From Leptospira stimsonii (GTDB lineage Bacteria; Spirochaetota; Leptospiria; Leptospirales; Leptospiraceae): DNA of 64,000 nucleotides. The notes beneath the pieces were generated by a model that was given only the letters and a program-made list of their open reading frames with translations, did no database searches and was not told the DNA's origin. Made by a program: the position numbers and the translations under genes. The stretch lies in NCBI RefSeq assembly GCF_003545885.1, contig NZ_QHCT01000009.1, positions 36,287 through 100,286 on the forward strand. The letters run 5' to 3'. The first letter of the stretch is position 1; each line of letters starts with the position of its first letter. Below, one piece after another: positions 32,415-44,599 of this stretch.

Positions 32415-33344
32415 TTATTCTTGTAAACGATTGCCCGGAGTTTGTAAAATCTTGCTCTTTCGAAACGATTGCGGAGAGATTCCTTTCGCTTTTCGAAACG
32501 CATTGGTGAAATGACTCTGATCGTTAAAACCGAGTTCATACGCAATATCGGAAATTTTGCTATTCGATTCCATTAAGAGTCTTTCCGCTTCGGAGAGACG
32601 AACTTTTAGAACGAATTGATAGGGAGTTTCCCCGGTCGTCTTTTTAAACTCTCTGAGAAAATGAAATTTACTCATCCCGATTTCTGCGGCCATATCCTCG
32701 ATCATGATTTTTTCGGAAATTTCTTCTAAGATCATTTTTTTGATCGTATCGAGATTGGTTTCGCTGAGTCTCGATACCTCCTGATCCGGTGCATCCAAAT
32801 AGTTGGAATAATTTTTTAAGAAGTATTCCGCAAAGCTCGCCAAGAGAGATTCCAAATAGGACGATTGGTTTCTACCTTTGGCTCTCATTTCTAAAACGAA
32901 GAGTTCGATAAAGTGTTTTAAAACGTTATCTTCAACGTTGTAAGTGTTGAGAAATACGAGGGATTTTTTGTCCCTCTCCGAAAGAACTCGTGTCGCATTG
33001 AGCAATCGATCCTCTTCGATTGCTAAGATCGTAAAATGACATTCTTCTTTTATGGAATGTGTAAAAGGAACGTACGGAGGATTCATCCAAATCTGACCGA
33101 CTTCGGTATGAAGGTCCAGATCGACTCCGTTCTTTCGCGTCTTCCAACGAAGGCCGCCAGTATCTAAAGCAAAGTAAAAATAAGGAGTATAGATATTGAC
33201 CGGATAGAATTCAGGACTACTTCCGATTTCAAGCACGATTCCGTCCCATCCAAGGGATTCGGATGATTCTTGAATGACAAGACTATCACCACAATCGGAT
33301 TGGAATCCCGTATCGGCATCGAGAAACTTTAGATTCGTTTTCAC
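32415..33344 (-). CDS. AraC-family transcriptional regulator
   Basis: A 309-residue regulator. The C-terminal 100 residues form the double HTH of AraC proteins (IEDMAAEIGMSKFHFLREFK, KTTGETPYQFVLKVRLSEAE, ISDIAYELGFNDQSHFTNAF, RKAKGISPQSFRK). The N-terminal part is beta-rich and probably a cupin-like effector domain. The gene is directly upstream of the lipoprotein hydrolase with a 40-bp gap. Its effector is unknown. The interval 33345-33659 upstream contains no gene I can support. Confidence 0.93.
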   Translation of the reverse strand: MKTNLKFLDADTGFQSDCGDSLVIQESSESLGWDGIVLEIGSSPEFYPVNIYTPYFYFALDTGGLRWKTRKNGVDLDLHTEVGQIWMNPPYVPFTHSIKEECHFTILAIEEDRLLNATRVLSERDKKSLVFLNTYNVEDNVLKHFIELFVLEMRAKGRNQSSYLESLLASFAEYFLKNYSNYLDAPDQEVSRLSETNLDTIKKMILEEISEKIMIEDMAAEIGMSKFHFLREFKKTTGETPYQFVLKVRLSEAERLLMESNSKISDIAYELGFNDQSHFTNAFRKAKGISPQSFRKSKILQTPGNRLQE

Positions 33345-33659
33345 GTGTCCTTTCCCCCATCTTTATCCACAAGTATGCTCGACTATAACAGTGATTTGGT
33401 TCAATCAAATTCGATGTAAGTTAATTTAGAATCGCTCTTAAGGAAGATCAAGAATTTTGCGATCTTTACCAAATTCAGATTGGAATGAACAAAATCAAAT
33501 CAAGGAGATCATTTCCCGGAAAGTTTTGAATACGGAAAAAATGCTTAAACGAAGTTCGGGAAAAATATCAAAACGATCCGAAAAAGACAATGAGAACGGT
33601 GCAACGCAGGAAACAAAAAAGATCGAAATTCTCCAAGAAATCGATCAGAAAAGAAAACT

Positions 33660-34556
33660 CTATTTCTTCTTTTTCTTAACCGGAGATTTCTTTTTGGCGA
33701 TCGACTTTTTAGGCGACGCCTTCTTCGTCTTCGAAACGGATTTCCGATTCGAAGTCGATTCAACTTTTTTACCGGAAACAGTACGACGACTTTCCGTTTC
33801 GGACTTCACTACTTCCGCTTTCTTTTGAATCGGTTTTGGATCCTTATTCTCTTCGGCCGTGATAAGATCAAAAAGACATTCAATACCCAAGGGACCCATG
33901 AAAAGATTGAGATGTCCCAGCTCCGGAAGTTCCACGTCGTCGAAATGCCCAAGCCTTGAATTTTCGGAAGGGATCACAATCTGATCTTTTTTCGAAAATA
34001 CGGATTGCACGTTAGGTAGTTTTCCAAAAATTTCCACCGCTTCTTGAAGGAACTTAGAACCGGGCATCATCTGCCAGGCGCTGATAAAGATCGGAGCGAT
34101 ATAAGCGAGATACGTTCCGTGAACAGGCGTTCCGGAGATGAAGATTTTTTTCACTCGATCTCTTCCTTTATAAGTAAGACCGGAAGCGATCAAACCTCCC
34201 ATCGAATGACCTACGATATAACAATCCTTAATATCTTTTTGAACCAAGTAGTCCTCTAAGATCTGGCTCTTTCTTCGAATATTTCCCACCTGAAATCCGA
34301 GAGGTACTACATACACGGGATGTCCATTCTCTCGTAGATGTTTACGCATCGATTCCCAAGAAAGAGTTCTTCCTAAGAATCCGGAAACCAAGACGACGGG
34401 GCGTTTTTCTCCTTCCGGAGAATCTTCTAATTCGGTAAAAATTCCTAAGATAGCGTGCCAAAGATAGAGAATCGTATACCATATCTCGGCTAAGTATTGA
34501 AGAATAGGATTGCGGACGGAGCGATTGTCGGATACGTAAGCGAGATGATCATTCAT
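33660..34556 (-). CDS. Alpha/beta hydrolase with Lys-rich C-terminal tail
   Basis: A 298-residue protein. The hydrolase part shows [20 protein letters not shown], the nucleophile elbow [14 protein letters not shown] and [14 protein letters not shown], resembling triacylglycerol lipase/GPI-inositol-deacylase-like PGAP1-type esterases. After residue about 240 comes a tail of some 55 residues made almost wholly of Lys, Ser, Arg, Thr and Pro ([20 protein letters not shown]), like a histone H1 tail. No signal peptide is present. The tail suggests binding to nucleic acid or an acidic lipid surface; that is inference. Substrate unknown. Confidence 0.85.
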   Translation of the reverse strand: MNDHLAYVSDNRSVRNPILQYLAEIWYTILYLWHAILGIFTELEDSPEGEKRPVVLVSGFLGRTLSWESMRKHLRENGHPVYVVPLGFQVGNIRRKSQILEDYLVQKDIKDCYIVGHSMGGLIASGLTYKGRDRVKKIFISGTPVHGTYLAYIAPIFISAWQMMPGSKFLQEAVEIFGKLPNVQSVFSKKDQIVIPSENSRLGHFDDVELPELGHLNLFMGPLGIECLFDLITAEENKDPKPIQKKAEVVKSETESRRTVSGKKVESTSNRKSVSKTKKASPKKSIAKKKSPVKKKKK

Positions 34557-34678
34557 TGAGTTGCTCCCGGGGGATTCCGGTTTTAGGTATTATTTTCCCC
34601 TTCGCCACTGCTGAAAATCAAAAAACGGGAGCGGGAATTTTTCCGGGTCGGGAACCCTTCCCGGAAGCTTTCAAATTC

Positions 34679-35176
34679 TTATTCTTTCTTAAACTTCAAA
34701 GATGCAGAATTGATACAATACCTAAGTCCGGTCGGTCTTGGTCCGTCAGGAAATACATGTCCCAAATGCCCACCACATCTTGCACAAACCACTTCCGTTC
34801 TGGTCATCCCATGACTAGAGTCGGTTTCCTTTTCAACGGCTTCTTCTTTTGCCGGCTGATAGAAAGAAGGCCAACCCGATCCGGATTCATATTTTGTTTC
34901 CGACGAAAAGAGCGCGGCTCCGCAAGCGGCGCAAAGATAGGTTCCTTTTTCGTGATTCTTATAGAGGGCGCCGGTGAACGCCATCTCGGTCCCCTTCTGT
35001 CTTAAGATTTTATATTGTTCAGGAGTGAGTTCTTTTTTCCATTCTTCTTCCGATTTGTTCACTTCGTATTTCATCTTTCCTCCTTTTTTCTTTGCCTTAT
35101 CGTCGCCGTCCACGGGAGCACAACTTGTGAATAGGAATAACACAGAAACGAGCGTCAGTAAAATCTTCTTTTCCAT
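34679..35176 (-). CDS. msrB: Peptide-methionine (R)-S-oxide reductase, lipoprotein form
   Basis: The 165 residues begin with a lipoprotein signal peptide ([15 protein letters not shown], Cys19), then a Lys/Gly/Asp linker and the MsrB domain. The zinc sites are CAAC (82-85) and CARC (131-134), and the catalytic Cys is in [11 protein letters not shown] (Cys154). [11 protein letters not shown] and [12 protein letters not shown] are family signatures. It repairs oxidised methionine, here probably at a membrane surface. The ATG at 35176 places the signal peptide directly at the start; a longer frame to 35278 has no such support. Confidence 0.95.
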   Translation of the reverse strand: MEKKILLTLVSVLFLFTSCAPVDGDDKAKKKGGKMKYEVNKSEEEWKKELTPEQYKILRQKGTEMAFTGALYKNHEKGTYLCAACGAALFSSETKYESGSGWPSFYQPAKEEAVEKETDSSHGMTRTEVVCARCGGHLGHVFPDGPRPTGLRYCINSASLKFKKE

Positions 35177-35284
35177 ACACGTAGATTCGTTCTGAATGTT
35201 GGACTGGTTACTAAAATGGAAAGGATTCGAAAAATGATTGTGAAAAATTTTTACACCGCATTTTACGATCCGTTCCATTCGTCT

Positions 35285-37069
35285 TCATTTTTCGATACGG
35301 ATCTGGATTTCAGGAATATTTTCCTTGAGACGGGAAACGATCTTCGCCTTTTGCTCCGATGGAAACTGATTCCCCCACAAACTGATTTCTTTCAGTTTTT
35401 TAAGTTGATAAATACTTTCAGGCAAGTCGGTCAATTGATTGTAGTCAACCGATAATTGCTCTAAACTTTCTAAAGCGCCGATCGAATCAGGTAAGGACAA
35501 GATTTGATTGTTACGGAGATCGAGCGACTTACAATTTTTGAGTTTTCCGATAGTATCCGGCAAGGAACGGATTTTTGATTTGGAGATTTCAAGACTGTAC
35601 ATGGATTCCATATCTCCGATTTCCTTCGGAATTTCCGCGACTTCCGCTTCCGTCAAAGTGAAATACATGCAGTTCTTGAGTTGACCGATTTCGGATGTTA
35701 ACTCTTGAATTCTGATCGAATACATACGGATGATTTTCAAACCCGCAAGCTGGCTGATTCCCTCTAAATTCAACAAAGGATTATTGCGAATATCCAATTC
35801 TTCGATGGAATTCATTCCGTATAAAGGGGTCGGTATTTTTTCGAATTGATTTTCAGCAAGATTCAATTTTTCCAATATAGACAATTTGGAAAAACCTCTC
35901 GGAAGATCTTTGAGTTTATTTCCGGAAAGATCCAAATGATTCAGATTCACAAGATTGGCAATTTCCTCGGGAAGCTTTTTTATTTTTTCCGTATAAACAT
36001 AAAGATATTCTAAATTAGTTAATTTGCATATTTCAATCGGAAACTCGGTCGTTTTCTTGGAGCAAATCGATAATTTCCTGAGATTTCGGAGAGACTCGAT
36101 CGTATTCGGCAATTTTGCCGCCTTCGTATACAACGACAATGTTTCCAGATCTTGATAATCTCCGATCCCGTCCGGGATTTCTTCGAGACTTCGATCGTCT
36201 ACGTACATGGATTTAGATTCCGGTTTATAAAATTTACTCAAATCGATGTTTTTCTTTTCAAGTTCCGGATAGAGTAAATTCCGAATTTTACCGGAGCTAT
36301 CAAAGATTACGTTCGAATCCTGATCGTCGTGAAAATAAGCGAACATAAGGTAATACGGAGTTTGTTTTGCTATCTGTTGAAATGAATCCTCTTTCAAAGT
36401 GAGTAAAACGATTTCCGTCGACATTCTGCAAAGAATATCTTGCATTACCGTATAATCCTCGCCCATCGTTCCCCAAATATCTTCGGGTTCTTCTTTTAAA
36501 TCGTTTCGAATCAGATCCGAAAAGTCAATCACCGGTTCGTTTTCCACACAACCTTCTTCCATCGCGTTCTTGGGATCGTTACTTTCCGTGTCGTAATCGA
36601 ATTCGATCGAATATTGCGTTCCGGCGTCATCCCATCGGATATCGAAAATACCGATTGGCTTTCCCTTTTTTTCCGTTAGCTTTCCCCAATAAGAACGTAC
36701 GGATTGCAACACTTTGCCCGCTTCTTTTTCCCAGTTGATTTTCTGAAAGACTTTCGCGTATTTTGACTCTTCGAAATCTTTAACTTTCACCTTCAAGAAT
36801 CGATAGAATGAATCGCTTAATAATTTTTGAATGGACTCCGTTGTCGATTTTTGATCCGTAAATTCGGCTTCGACATATCCTTTTTTCAACTTTTCGCGGA
36901 ATACCTTTTCGGCTTCTTTTAAACATTCCGTTTCATTGTGAAATGCTTTGATGGAACTCTGACCGGCGGAGCCGATTTTTCCAAAAGTAACGGTAAACGT
37001 ATTTCCGGAAACTTCGATACTCCAAAATTTATGAGAACCTTCGTCTTGGTAGGTTAAGTATTTTTTCAT
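35285..37069 (-). CDS. WGR domain plus leucine-rich repeat protein
   Basis: A 594-residue cytoplasmic protein. Residues 1-70 form a WGR domain ([20 protein letters not shown]), usually a nucleic-acid or protein-binding module. A middle region of about 200 acidic residues follows. From about residue 310 there are at least ten 23-residue leucine-rich repeats of the LxxLxxLxLxxNxLxxLP type ([60 protein letters not shown]). LRR proteins are numerous in Leptospira. Some repeats lack the conserved Asn ([12 protein letters not shown]), suggesting mixed repeat types. Partner unknown. Confidence 0.9.
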   Translation of the reverse strand: MKKYLTYQDEGSHKFWSIEVSGNTFTVTFGKIGSAGQSSIKAFHNETECLKEAEKVFREKLKKGYVEAEFTDQKSTTESIQKLLSDSFYRFLKVKVKDFEESKYAKVFQKINWEKEAGKVLQSVRSYWGKLTEKKGKPIGIFDIRWDDAGTQYSIEFDYDTESNDPKNAMEEGCVENEPVIDFSDLIRNDLKEEPEDIWGTMGEDYTVMQDILCRMSTEIVLLTLKEDSFQQIAKQTPYYLMFAYFHDDQDSNVIFDSSGKIRNLLYPELEKKNIDLSKFYKPESKSMYVDDRSLEEIPDGIGDYQDLETLSLYTKAAKLPNTIESLRNLRKLSICSKKTTEFPIEICKLTNLEYLYVYTEKIKKLPEEIANLVNLNHLDLSGNKLKDLPRGFSKLSILEKLNLAENQFEKIPTPLYGMNSIEELDIRNNPLLNLEGISQLAGLKIIRMYSIRIQELTSEIGQLKNCMYFTLTEAEVAEIPKEIGDMESMYSLEISKSKIRSLPDTIGKLKNCKSLDLRNNQILSLPDSIGALESLEQLSVDYNQLTDLPESIYQLKKLKEISLWGNQFPSEQKAKIVSRLKENIPEIQIRIEK

Positions 37070-37271
37070 TCAGCACGCTCGATTTTGTTCGGTGAATGGG
37101 AAAGAATCATTCGACGGATCGAATTTCAAGTCGGAATTGATTTCTAAACGTTATTTTACCTTGGATTTTCGGAAGGCTACGACTTAAAAAAATGCAACAG
37201 GTTTAAAAGAGATTCATTATATAATTCGAATAAAAATTTATTCGAATCTAAAAAATGAATTTAGTGTATAT

Positions 37272-37886
37272 TCAGAGAATTCTATATTCTTCGACGATTT
37301 CTCGGAGTGAATCTTCCATTTCGCGGATGTAACGAAGTTCCAAAGTCATTCTCCACATCGTCACCGAACCGTGATAAGCCATCAACATTCTCCGAGCTAC
37401 GTATTGAATGTCCATGCTTCGTTTGAGTTGACCGGAACCGATCGCCTTCTGTAGATAGTCGCTGATCATCCTCGTCCATTTCGAGACGATATCTTTTAAG
37501 AATTCGGTATACTCCGGATCCGCGTCCATCACCTGACTCGCAAATCCGGCAAAGGGACATCCGAAGAATTCTCCGTGACGAATCTGCTTTTCTTTGAGGA
37601 TGACCCAGGCTCTTAAGAATTCGGCCATATCGGGATAACGATCCATCAAACCTTGAAGGTCGCTGAGAGTTTTCTCTTCCTGGCGAGCCAAATAGGCGAG
37701 GCCCAATTCTTTTTTGGATGGATAATGATCGTAAAGACTCGCGGCTACGGAATTGGACTCTTGAATTATCTGTCTCATTCCGGTATTCGAAAACCCCTGT
37801 TTGTAAAAAAGAGAAGTCGCCGTATCCAAAATTCTTTCCCGAACGCCGATTCCGGATTCTTTCTTTTTGCGCGATTGAGCTTTCAT
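37272..37886 (-). CDS. TetR-family regulator (paralogue 2)
   Basis: A 204-residue protein with TetR HTH ([48 protein letters not shown]) and a C-terminal domain with FGCPFAGF, matching the TetR at 26271 in architecture. It is divergent from a double-hotdog gene 250 bp away with a perfect palindrome between them. The interval 37070-37271 contains no visible gene. Confidence 0.9.
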   Translation of the reverse strand: MKAQSRKKKESGIGVRERILDTATSLFYKQGFSNTGMRQIIQESNSVAASLYDHYPSKKELGLAYLARQEEKTLSDLQGLMDRYPDMAEFLRAWVILKEKQIRHGEFFGCPFAGFASQVMDADPEYTEFLKDIVSKWTRMISDYLQKAIGSGQLKRSMDIQYVARRMLMAYHGSVTMWRMTLELRYIREMEDSLREIVEEYRIL

Positions 37887-37970
37887 ATCTAAAGGTATTA
37901 TTCCAAAAATCTTACGTAACTAATTTCCCATGCGAAAAAACTCCTGTCAATGACTTTGATTCTACTCCTT

Positions 37971-38000
37971 AAAAATACAGAACGAACGTTCTGTATTTTT
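37971..38000. promoter_or_regulatory. Perfect 30-bp palindrome, probable TetR operator
   Basis: AAAAATACAGAACG, then AA, then the exact complement CGTTCTGTATTTTT. It sits between the divergent TetR (37886) and hotdog (38137) genes. T and A tracts on both sides are symmetric, so a bidirectional terminator shape also exists, but no gene ends here. Confidence 0.72.
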
Positions 38001-38136
38001 TTGTTTGATCAAAATTTAGGCCGGTCTAAACTAAGGTCAGAATCTTCCGGAGGCACGCTGAGGTGAATGCAATTTCGCTCCCTATGGGTCGCGAAATAAG
38101 GTCAGATTCTCCGACAAAGAAAAAGGGAGGGACGAA

Positions 38137-38997
38137 ATGATCAGAGATGAAATTCAACTCGTGACTCGTATTTCCGACCTGGACACGCAGAGACACGTGA
38201 CCAGTAGAACTTATGAGAATTTCTGCCTGGAAGGCAGATTTCGTGCCCTGGAAAAAAACGGTTTTTCTTTGAGGGAGATTTTGTCTCAAGGGATTGCGAT
38301 CCATCCTCTCGAATCTCAGATTCGATTCCTTGCTCAGCAAATGGAAGGAGCCGATCTCAAAACGGAAACGAAAGCATTTCCTCTTAAAGATGGTAAGATC
38401 TTCTGGGATCAAAAAGTGTATTCGGATTCCGGAACTCCGGCCGCGGAGATAAAAACCCTTACCGTTTCGGAAAAAGAAGGAAGAACGATCGATCTTCTTC
38501 CCGGCGAAAAATCGGACATTTCCGGTTTTGATCAGTTTCCACAGATTCCTGATTTTAAAGGGACTTGCAAAACGGTGGATACGGAATTGATCACTCTCTA
38601 TAGCGAGAGAAATATTTTCGGGGAATACAACCCTGCGTATCTTTGGAGAATCGTAGAGGATTCTCGATGGTTTTTTTCCACACAAACCGGTCTGACCTTG
38701 GATCGTTTTGTGGAAATGGATACGACGATGTTTTTTATGGGAGGAGTTTTTCGATTCTTCCACCCCGTCCCCGCGGGAAGAAAAGTGCGGGTGAGCACCT
38801 GGATCCATTCATTTGAAAAGATCCGGAGTTATATGAGGCACGAAGTTACGGATGTAGAAACCGGTTTGCGTTATTTCGCGGTGCAGGACGAACAATTGGT
38901 CGTCTCCGTTTCGAAATCGAGACCGAAAAAAGCACCCGAAGAATTTCAAAACCTCGTGAGAGAGTATGTTGAGAATTATGAATATTCTCAAAAATGA
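38137..38997 (+). CDS. Double-hotdog acyl thioesterase-like protein
   Basis: A 286-residue protein with two hotdog domains. The first starts QLVTRISDLDTQRHVTSRTY; the second contains LITLYSERNIFGEYNPAYLW and RHEVTDVETGLRYFAVQDEQ. The layout resembles acyl-ACP thioesterases and the YbgC-type fold duplicated. A Shine-Dalgarno AAAGGGAGG lies seven bases before the ATG. A thiolase follows 44 bp later in the same direction. The two probably form an operon for acyl-chain turnover, controlled by the divergent TetR through the palindrome at 37971 (inference). Confidence 0.8.
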   Translation: MIRDEIQLVTRISDLDTQRHVTSRTYENFCLEGRFRALEKNGFSLREILSQGIAIHPLESQIRFLAQQMEGADLKTETKAFPLKDGKIFWDQKVYSDSGTPAAEIKTLTVSEKEGRTIDLLPGEKSDISGFDQFPQIPDFKGTCKTVDTELITLYSERNIFGEYNPAYLWRIVEDSRWFFSTQTGLTLDRFVEMDTTMFFMGGVFRFFHPVPAGRKVRVSTWIHSFEKIRSYMRHEVTDVETGLRYFAVQDEQLVVSVSKSRPKKAPEEFQNLVREYVENYEYSQK

Positions 38998-39041
38998 ATA
39001 TAGGATTGATTGATTAAGAATTTGAAGTCTGGAGAAAGAAA

Positions 39042-40367
<1,326 letters not shown>

Positions 40368-40431
40368 TATTAGTTTAGAATTTTATAAACTACTCAAGTC
40401 TTTGTCGAAATCCTTTCGAAAACGAAAGAAC

Positions 40432-40463
40432 AAAAAAAGCCCCGAGCAATCGGGGCTTTTTTT
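40432..40463 (+). terminator. Terminator of thiolase gene
   Basis: AAAAAAAGCCCCGA, loop GCAA, then TCGGGGCTTTTTTT: a perfect stem with seven T. The stretch 40464-41156 after it has no gene I can support and includes repeat copy B. Confidence 0.95.
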
Positions 40464-40931
40464 ATAGGATCCAATCCCATTTTTGAAAAGGTGCGCGAGC
40501 CGTAGACATCACGAGAAGAATTCTATTTTACCATTTTACGGCGCTCATTTTTAAAGCCGACCAATGGAAGAATTTTTGACATAGAGATACAATCGAATAC
40601 AAAGCGAAAAATCCCATTGGAGCGAGTGGAATTTTGAGAAATCGAGAATCAATTTCGAGGGATTTTTTGGACGTTCTCCAGATGCCTCCGTAGGAATTTC
40701 CAGAAGGAAAGATCGGCAAACGAATCCGCAAGAAAGGATAAACCATTTTGGAAGCGGAAGAATGTGGGAATCCATTCGGAGAAGGGAACTTACTGAGCGT
40801 AAAAAGTGGACTTCAAAGAATTCAAAAAAAACATTTGGATCAAAAGAAAATTCTTTCTATCGAAATCAAAGGAAACGTCTCAAATCCTCTTTCAATAACC
40901 TCGTCTATAGGCGAATTGATTCACAAGAAGA

Positions 40932-41090
40932 GTTTGTCGGAACTCCGACAGCTCTTCTTGTGAAAGTCGCGCGCCCCACCCTGATTTTGGGTGGAGGGGA
41001 GCGGTGGCGGGAAAACCTCGGGAGACTTTCCTCTATCACAAAATCGCAATTTTACAAGTAAAAATCGCACTCGTTGTAGTTCCGACAAAA
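40932..41090. repeat. Dispersed stem-loop repeat, copy B
   Basis: The same order of blocks as copy A, starting TTTGTCGGAACTCCGACAGC: the GTGAAAGTCGCGCGCCCCA block, the CCACCC/GGGTGG hairpin, GGGAGACTTTCCTCTATCAC, TTTTACAAGTAAAAATC and a final TTCCGACAAAA. It differs from copy A by scattered substitutions and small length changes in the GGTGG region. Confidence 0.88.
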
Positions 41091-41156
41091 TCGTCCCTTC
41101 TCAGATTCGCAGAAAAAGGAACGTCTCCAAAGGGAAGCGATATCAGAAAAAGAAAC

Positions 41157-41873
41157 CTATTGTTCTACGCAGAGAAGACTTTTAAACTGATCGCAACTGA
41201 TAAATAAATTCCCTTTGATATTTACAATCGTCGTCCCCGTCGCGGATGCTTTCGTGCCCTCACTAATGGCATTGTCAGACGTCCACTCTTCGCAATTTCC
41301 AAACTCCAACCTTGACCAGTCGGTTGCATCTCCCGGTACAAATCCCGTCCAGTAATCTGCCGCACCAGCTTGCAACTGATTCGGAATCGTAGATACGAAA
41401 CCATTTGCGTTCGTTGTATAAACTACGGTCGACTGATCAATGCGGTAATAACTTTTATTCGCCTGCAGTACCCAATTCTTCGTACCACCTACCGGATTTG
41501 TGGGACAGTTCACTGCGTCGTTCAAACATGCATAACGTACACCGTCCGGACCCGAGTCTCCCGTGATAAACGCCTTAAAGGTTCCAGAAGTGGGTTTATT
41601 GGCGTCGTTCGCGCACTTTGTATCCGCTCCGTTTATGCCGCCCAAATTACCGTTATAAGTAGCGGCCGTAACAAAGACACGTAAATTTGTATTTTGAGGA
41701 GTTGTTATAGTCCCGGTAGTATTTGTAGACGGGACAATTCCCCCAGCACCTAAAAGGAGTAAAGCGGCCGAATCATCGCTCTTCTCTTCCGGTTTACACT
41801 GGAAAAAAGAAATCGAAAGAATAAGGACAGAAGAAAGAAAAAAGGTTTTTTGTTTATGTGAGCCAAATGTCAT
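41157..41873 (-). CDS. DUF1554 lipoprotein
   Basis: A 238-residue protein with a signal peptide ending FFQC (Cys26), a Gly/Thr linker and a DUF1554 domain from about residue 64. That domain opens LRVFVTAATYNGNLGGINGA and continues DTKCANDANKPTSGTFKAF; it also has NWVLQANKSYYRID and a C-terminal CEEWTS...ISCDQFKSLLCVEQ. The fold is related to C-type-lectin/endostatin-like domains with paired Cys. DUF1554 lipoproteins are a multicopy surface-associated group in Leptospira. Ligand unknown. Confidence 0.92.
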   Translation of the reverse strand: MTFGSHKQKTFFLSSVLILSISFFQCKPEEKSDDSAALLLLGAGGIVPSTNTTGTITTPQNTNLRVFVTAATYNGNLGGINGADTKCANDANKPTSGTFKAFITGDSGPDGVRYACLNDAVNCPTNPVGGTKNWVLQANKSYYRIDQSTVVYTTNANGFVSTIPNQLQAGAADYWTGFVPGDATDWSRLEFGNCEEWTSDNAISEGTKASATGTTIVNIKGNLFISCDQFKSLLCVEQ

Positions 41874-42135
41874 ATTTGAAAATTGGTTATATAAACAAAA
41901 TACGTGTCAATTCAAATTATAGAAAAATATAACAATTTATAGACTTGCTCGTGATTTTAGCGGAAATGAGAATCGGATGTTCTCGTAAAACTTTTGTTAT
42001 ACGAACCGGATTCTTCTCTAAGATAGAATCAGAAAAAGGGGAAAACTGGCTTCAAATTCCAATCCAAATTCTCCACCTCATTTTATAATACGGATTTCAT
42101 TTCTCTATTTTCTTCTTGCGAATTCCCTAAGTAGG

Positions 42136-42909
<774 letters not shown>

Positions 42910-42910
42910 A

Positions 42911-43684
42911 ATGCTCTTAGTTGTCGACGTTGGAAACACAAACACGGTCTTCGGAATTTTTGAAAACGGAAAGACCTCACCCCTTTTTCACAAAAGAACT
43001 GTTACTCGAAAGGACAGAACCTCGGACGAACTCGGATTGTTCTTCAGGGGATTTTTGCGAGAATTCAAGATCGAGAACGAAAAAATTACGGGCGGCATTT
43101 TCTCAAGCGTCGTTCCCACGTTAAATCCGATCTTAGATAGAATGTTCCAAGATTGGTTTAAGATCGACGCGGTTCACGTGAACTATCAAATGAAACTTCC
43201 TTTTACCATTTCTTATCCGAGACCTTACGAAATCGGAGCGGATCGTTTGGTAAACGCCGCCGCCGCGGTCGTTGACAATCCGGGAAAATCCATCATCATC
43301 GACTTAGGAACCGCGACGACGTTTTGTGTCGTAAGCGACAAACCGGAATATTTGGGAGGAGTGATCGCCCCCGGTCTCAAAGTTTCCATGGACGCTCTCA
43401 CGAGAAATACGTCTCAGCTTCCTCCCATCGTCTTTCAATCTCCCGAAAAAATACTTGGAGATTCTACAATCGAATCGATTCAAGCCGGCTTCTTTTTTGG
43501 ATGGATCGGACTTTTAGAAGGAATCATTCGCGAGATCAAACGGGACAAAGGTCAGGACTATCGAGTCATCGGAACCGGCGGGCTCGTTACCGTAATTGAC
43601 GCGGCCCATCCGGGAATCTTCGATAGCATCGATCCGCTTCTCACTCTGAGAGGACTTCAGATTCTTCACCAAATGAATTCGTAA
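42911..43684 (+). CDS. coaX: Type III pantothenate kinase
   Basis: A 257-residue ASKHA-fold kinase for the first step of CoA synthesis. It has [20 protein letters not shown] (phosphate 1), [17 protein letters not shown] (pantothenate and metal site), [14 protein letters not shown] (phosphate 2) and [10 protein letters not shown]. Type III enzymes are not inhibited by CoA. It is separated from birA by one base. No further gene is in this operon; 43685-43860 holds nothing visible. Confidence 0.96.
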   Translation: MLLVVDVGNTNTVFGIFENGKTSPLFHKRTVTRKDRTSDELGLFFRGFLREFKIENEKITGGIFSSVVPTLNPILDRMFQDWFKIDAVHVNYQMKLPFTISYPRPYEIGADRLVNAAAAVVDNPGKSIIIDLGTATTFCVVSDKPEYLGGVIAPGLKVSMDALTRNTSQLPPIVFQSPEKILGDSTIESIQAGFFFGWIGLLEGIIREIKRDKGQDYRVIGTGGLVTVIDAAHPGIFDSIDPLLTLRGLQILHQMNS

Positions 43685-43860
43685 TCGGTTCTCAAAAGAA
43701 TCGAATTCTAAAGGAGATCCCCTCGCGAATGAAAGAATGTATTTTTCTTTTTCCGAGTTCCCCGTTCTAAAATTTTTAGATGCAAATGTAAGAATGGCGA
43801 TTTATTCGAGGAAAATTCTTTCTTGCCTCTTAAGAATTCAATCACACAATTCGTATTCCG

Positions 43861-44397
43861 ATGTTCGGCTTTTTTAAATCGAAAGAACCTTCTGTTCCGG
43901 TTAACGATCAGGTATGGATTTCCAGCGAAGCGAAATTTGAAAAATGTCGTCGTCTACTTCGCAAAAATCCAAACCATCTCTTTCTTTTCTGGTTTGTAGA
44001 ATCCTTCGAAAATTTTCGATCCAACCTCGGTTTAGAGAGAAACTCACCAAACATAGCTTATGCGAATGAAATTTCGCTCGTCGATATTCAGGGACAATTT
44101 CCGATCTTCTGCGAACACTATCCACAAAGAAAGACCGAACAGGCTTTATTTTTAAAACTTCAACTCAAGGAAGTCACCGTTTTTTCATCGTTAGACGAAG
44201 AGCTTTTTCAAACTCTTGGCGGAAAAAATATCGTGGAAGTTATGAAAAAATTTCGCATCAACGACGAGGCGATCTCTCATCCGATGATCAACGCTTCGAT
44301 CCGTCGCGCTCAGGAAAAATTGGAAAAAAAAGTTCCTCTCGAACAAAAGATAGATTCTTCTCAAAAAGATTGGTTTTCCGCGAATCTTCGTTCATGA
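43861..44397 (+). CDS. Small SecA-related protein
   Basis: A 178-residue soluble protein. Residues about 105-165 (FSSLDEELFQTLGGKNIVEV, MKKFRINDEAISHPMINASI, RRAQEKLEKKV) match the start of the helical scaffold region of SecA (SLEDALMRIF...[21 protein letters not shown] in E. coli) with about 15 identities in 47 positions. No Walker A/B or arginine-finger motif (GRAGRQGDPG) is present, so it cannot be a complete ATPase. It may be a SecA-derived partner or mimic. It is monocistronic, with non-coding DNA on both sides. The match is from memory of SecA; only this segment is related. Confidence 0.78.
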   Translation: MFGFFKSKEPSVPVNDQVWISSEAKFEKCRRLLRKNPNHLFLFWFVESFENFRSNLGLERNSPNIAYANEISLVDIQGQFPIFCEHYPQRKTEQALFLKLQLKEVTVFSSLDEELFQTLGGKNIVEVMKKFRINDEAISHPMINASIRRAQEKLEKKVPLEQKIDSSQKDWFSANLRS

Positions 44398-44599
44398 ATG
44401 TCACGACGAATTCTACTTCCTTTCGGACTCAAAGTCCGCTCCAAGCAAATTTTACAGTAAGAATCTTTGTAGGAACTCCTACGAAAGCTCGGTTTTTTTG
44501 AAGACAAAATTCTTCAAATCGACCTCCGAGTCACCGTTTGAAATCGTTCTCTTAAATTTCCAATTAGCGAACTTTTCAAGCAAGTATCTTCATAAAATT

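Noticed and set aside
33457..33828. Rightward 123-codon frame beside the Lys-rich hydrolase
   Set aside because: Its second half is the antisense of the Lys-rich tail (Phe-rich), and its first half has no motif.
40528..40775. Two overlapping leftward frames after the thiolase terminator
   Set aside because: No start signal or domain; probably decayed non-coding DNA.
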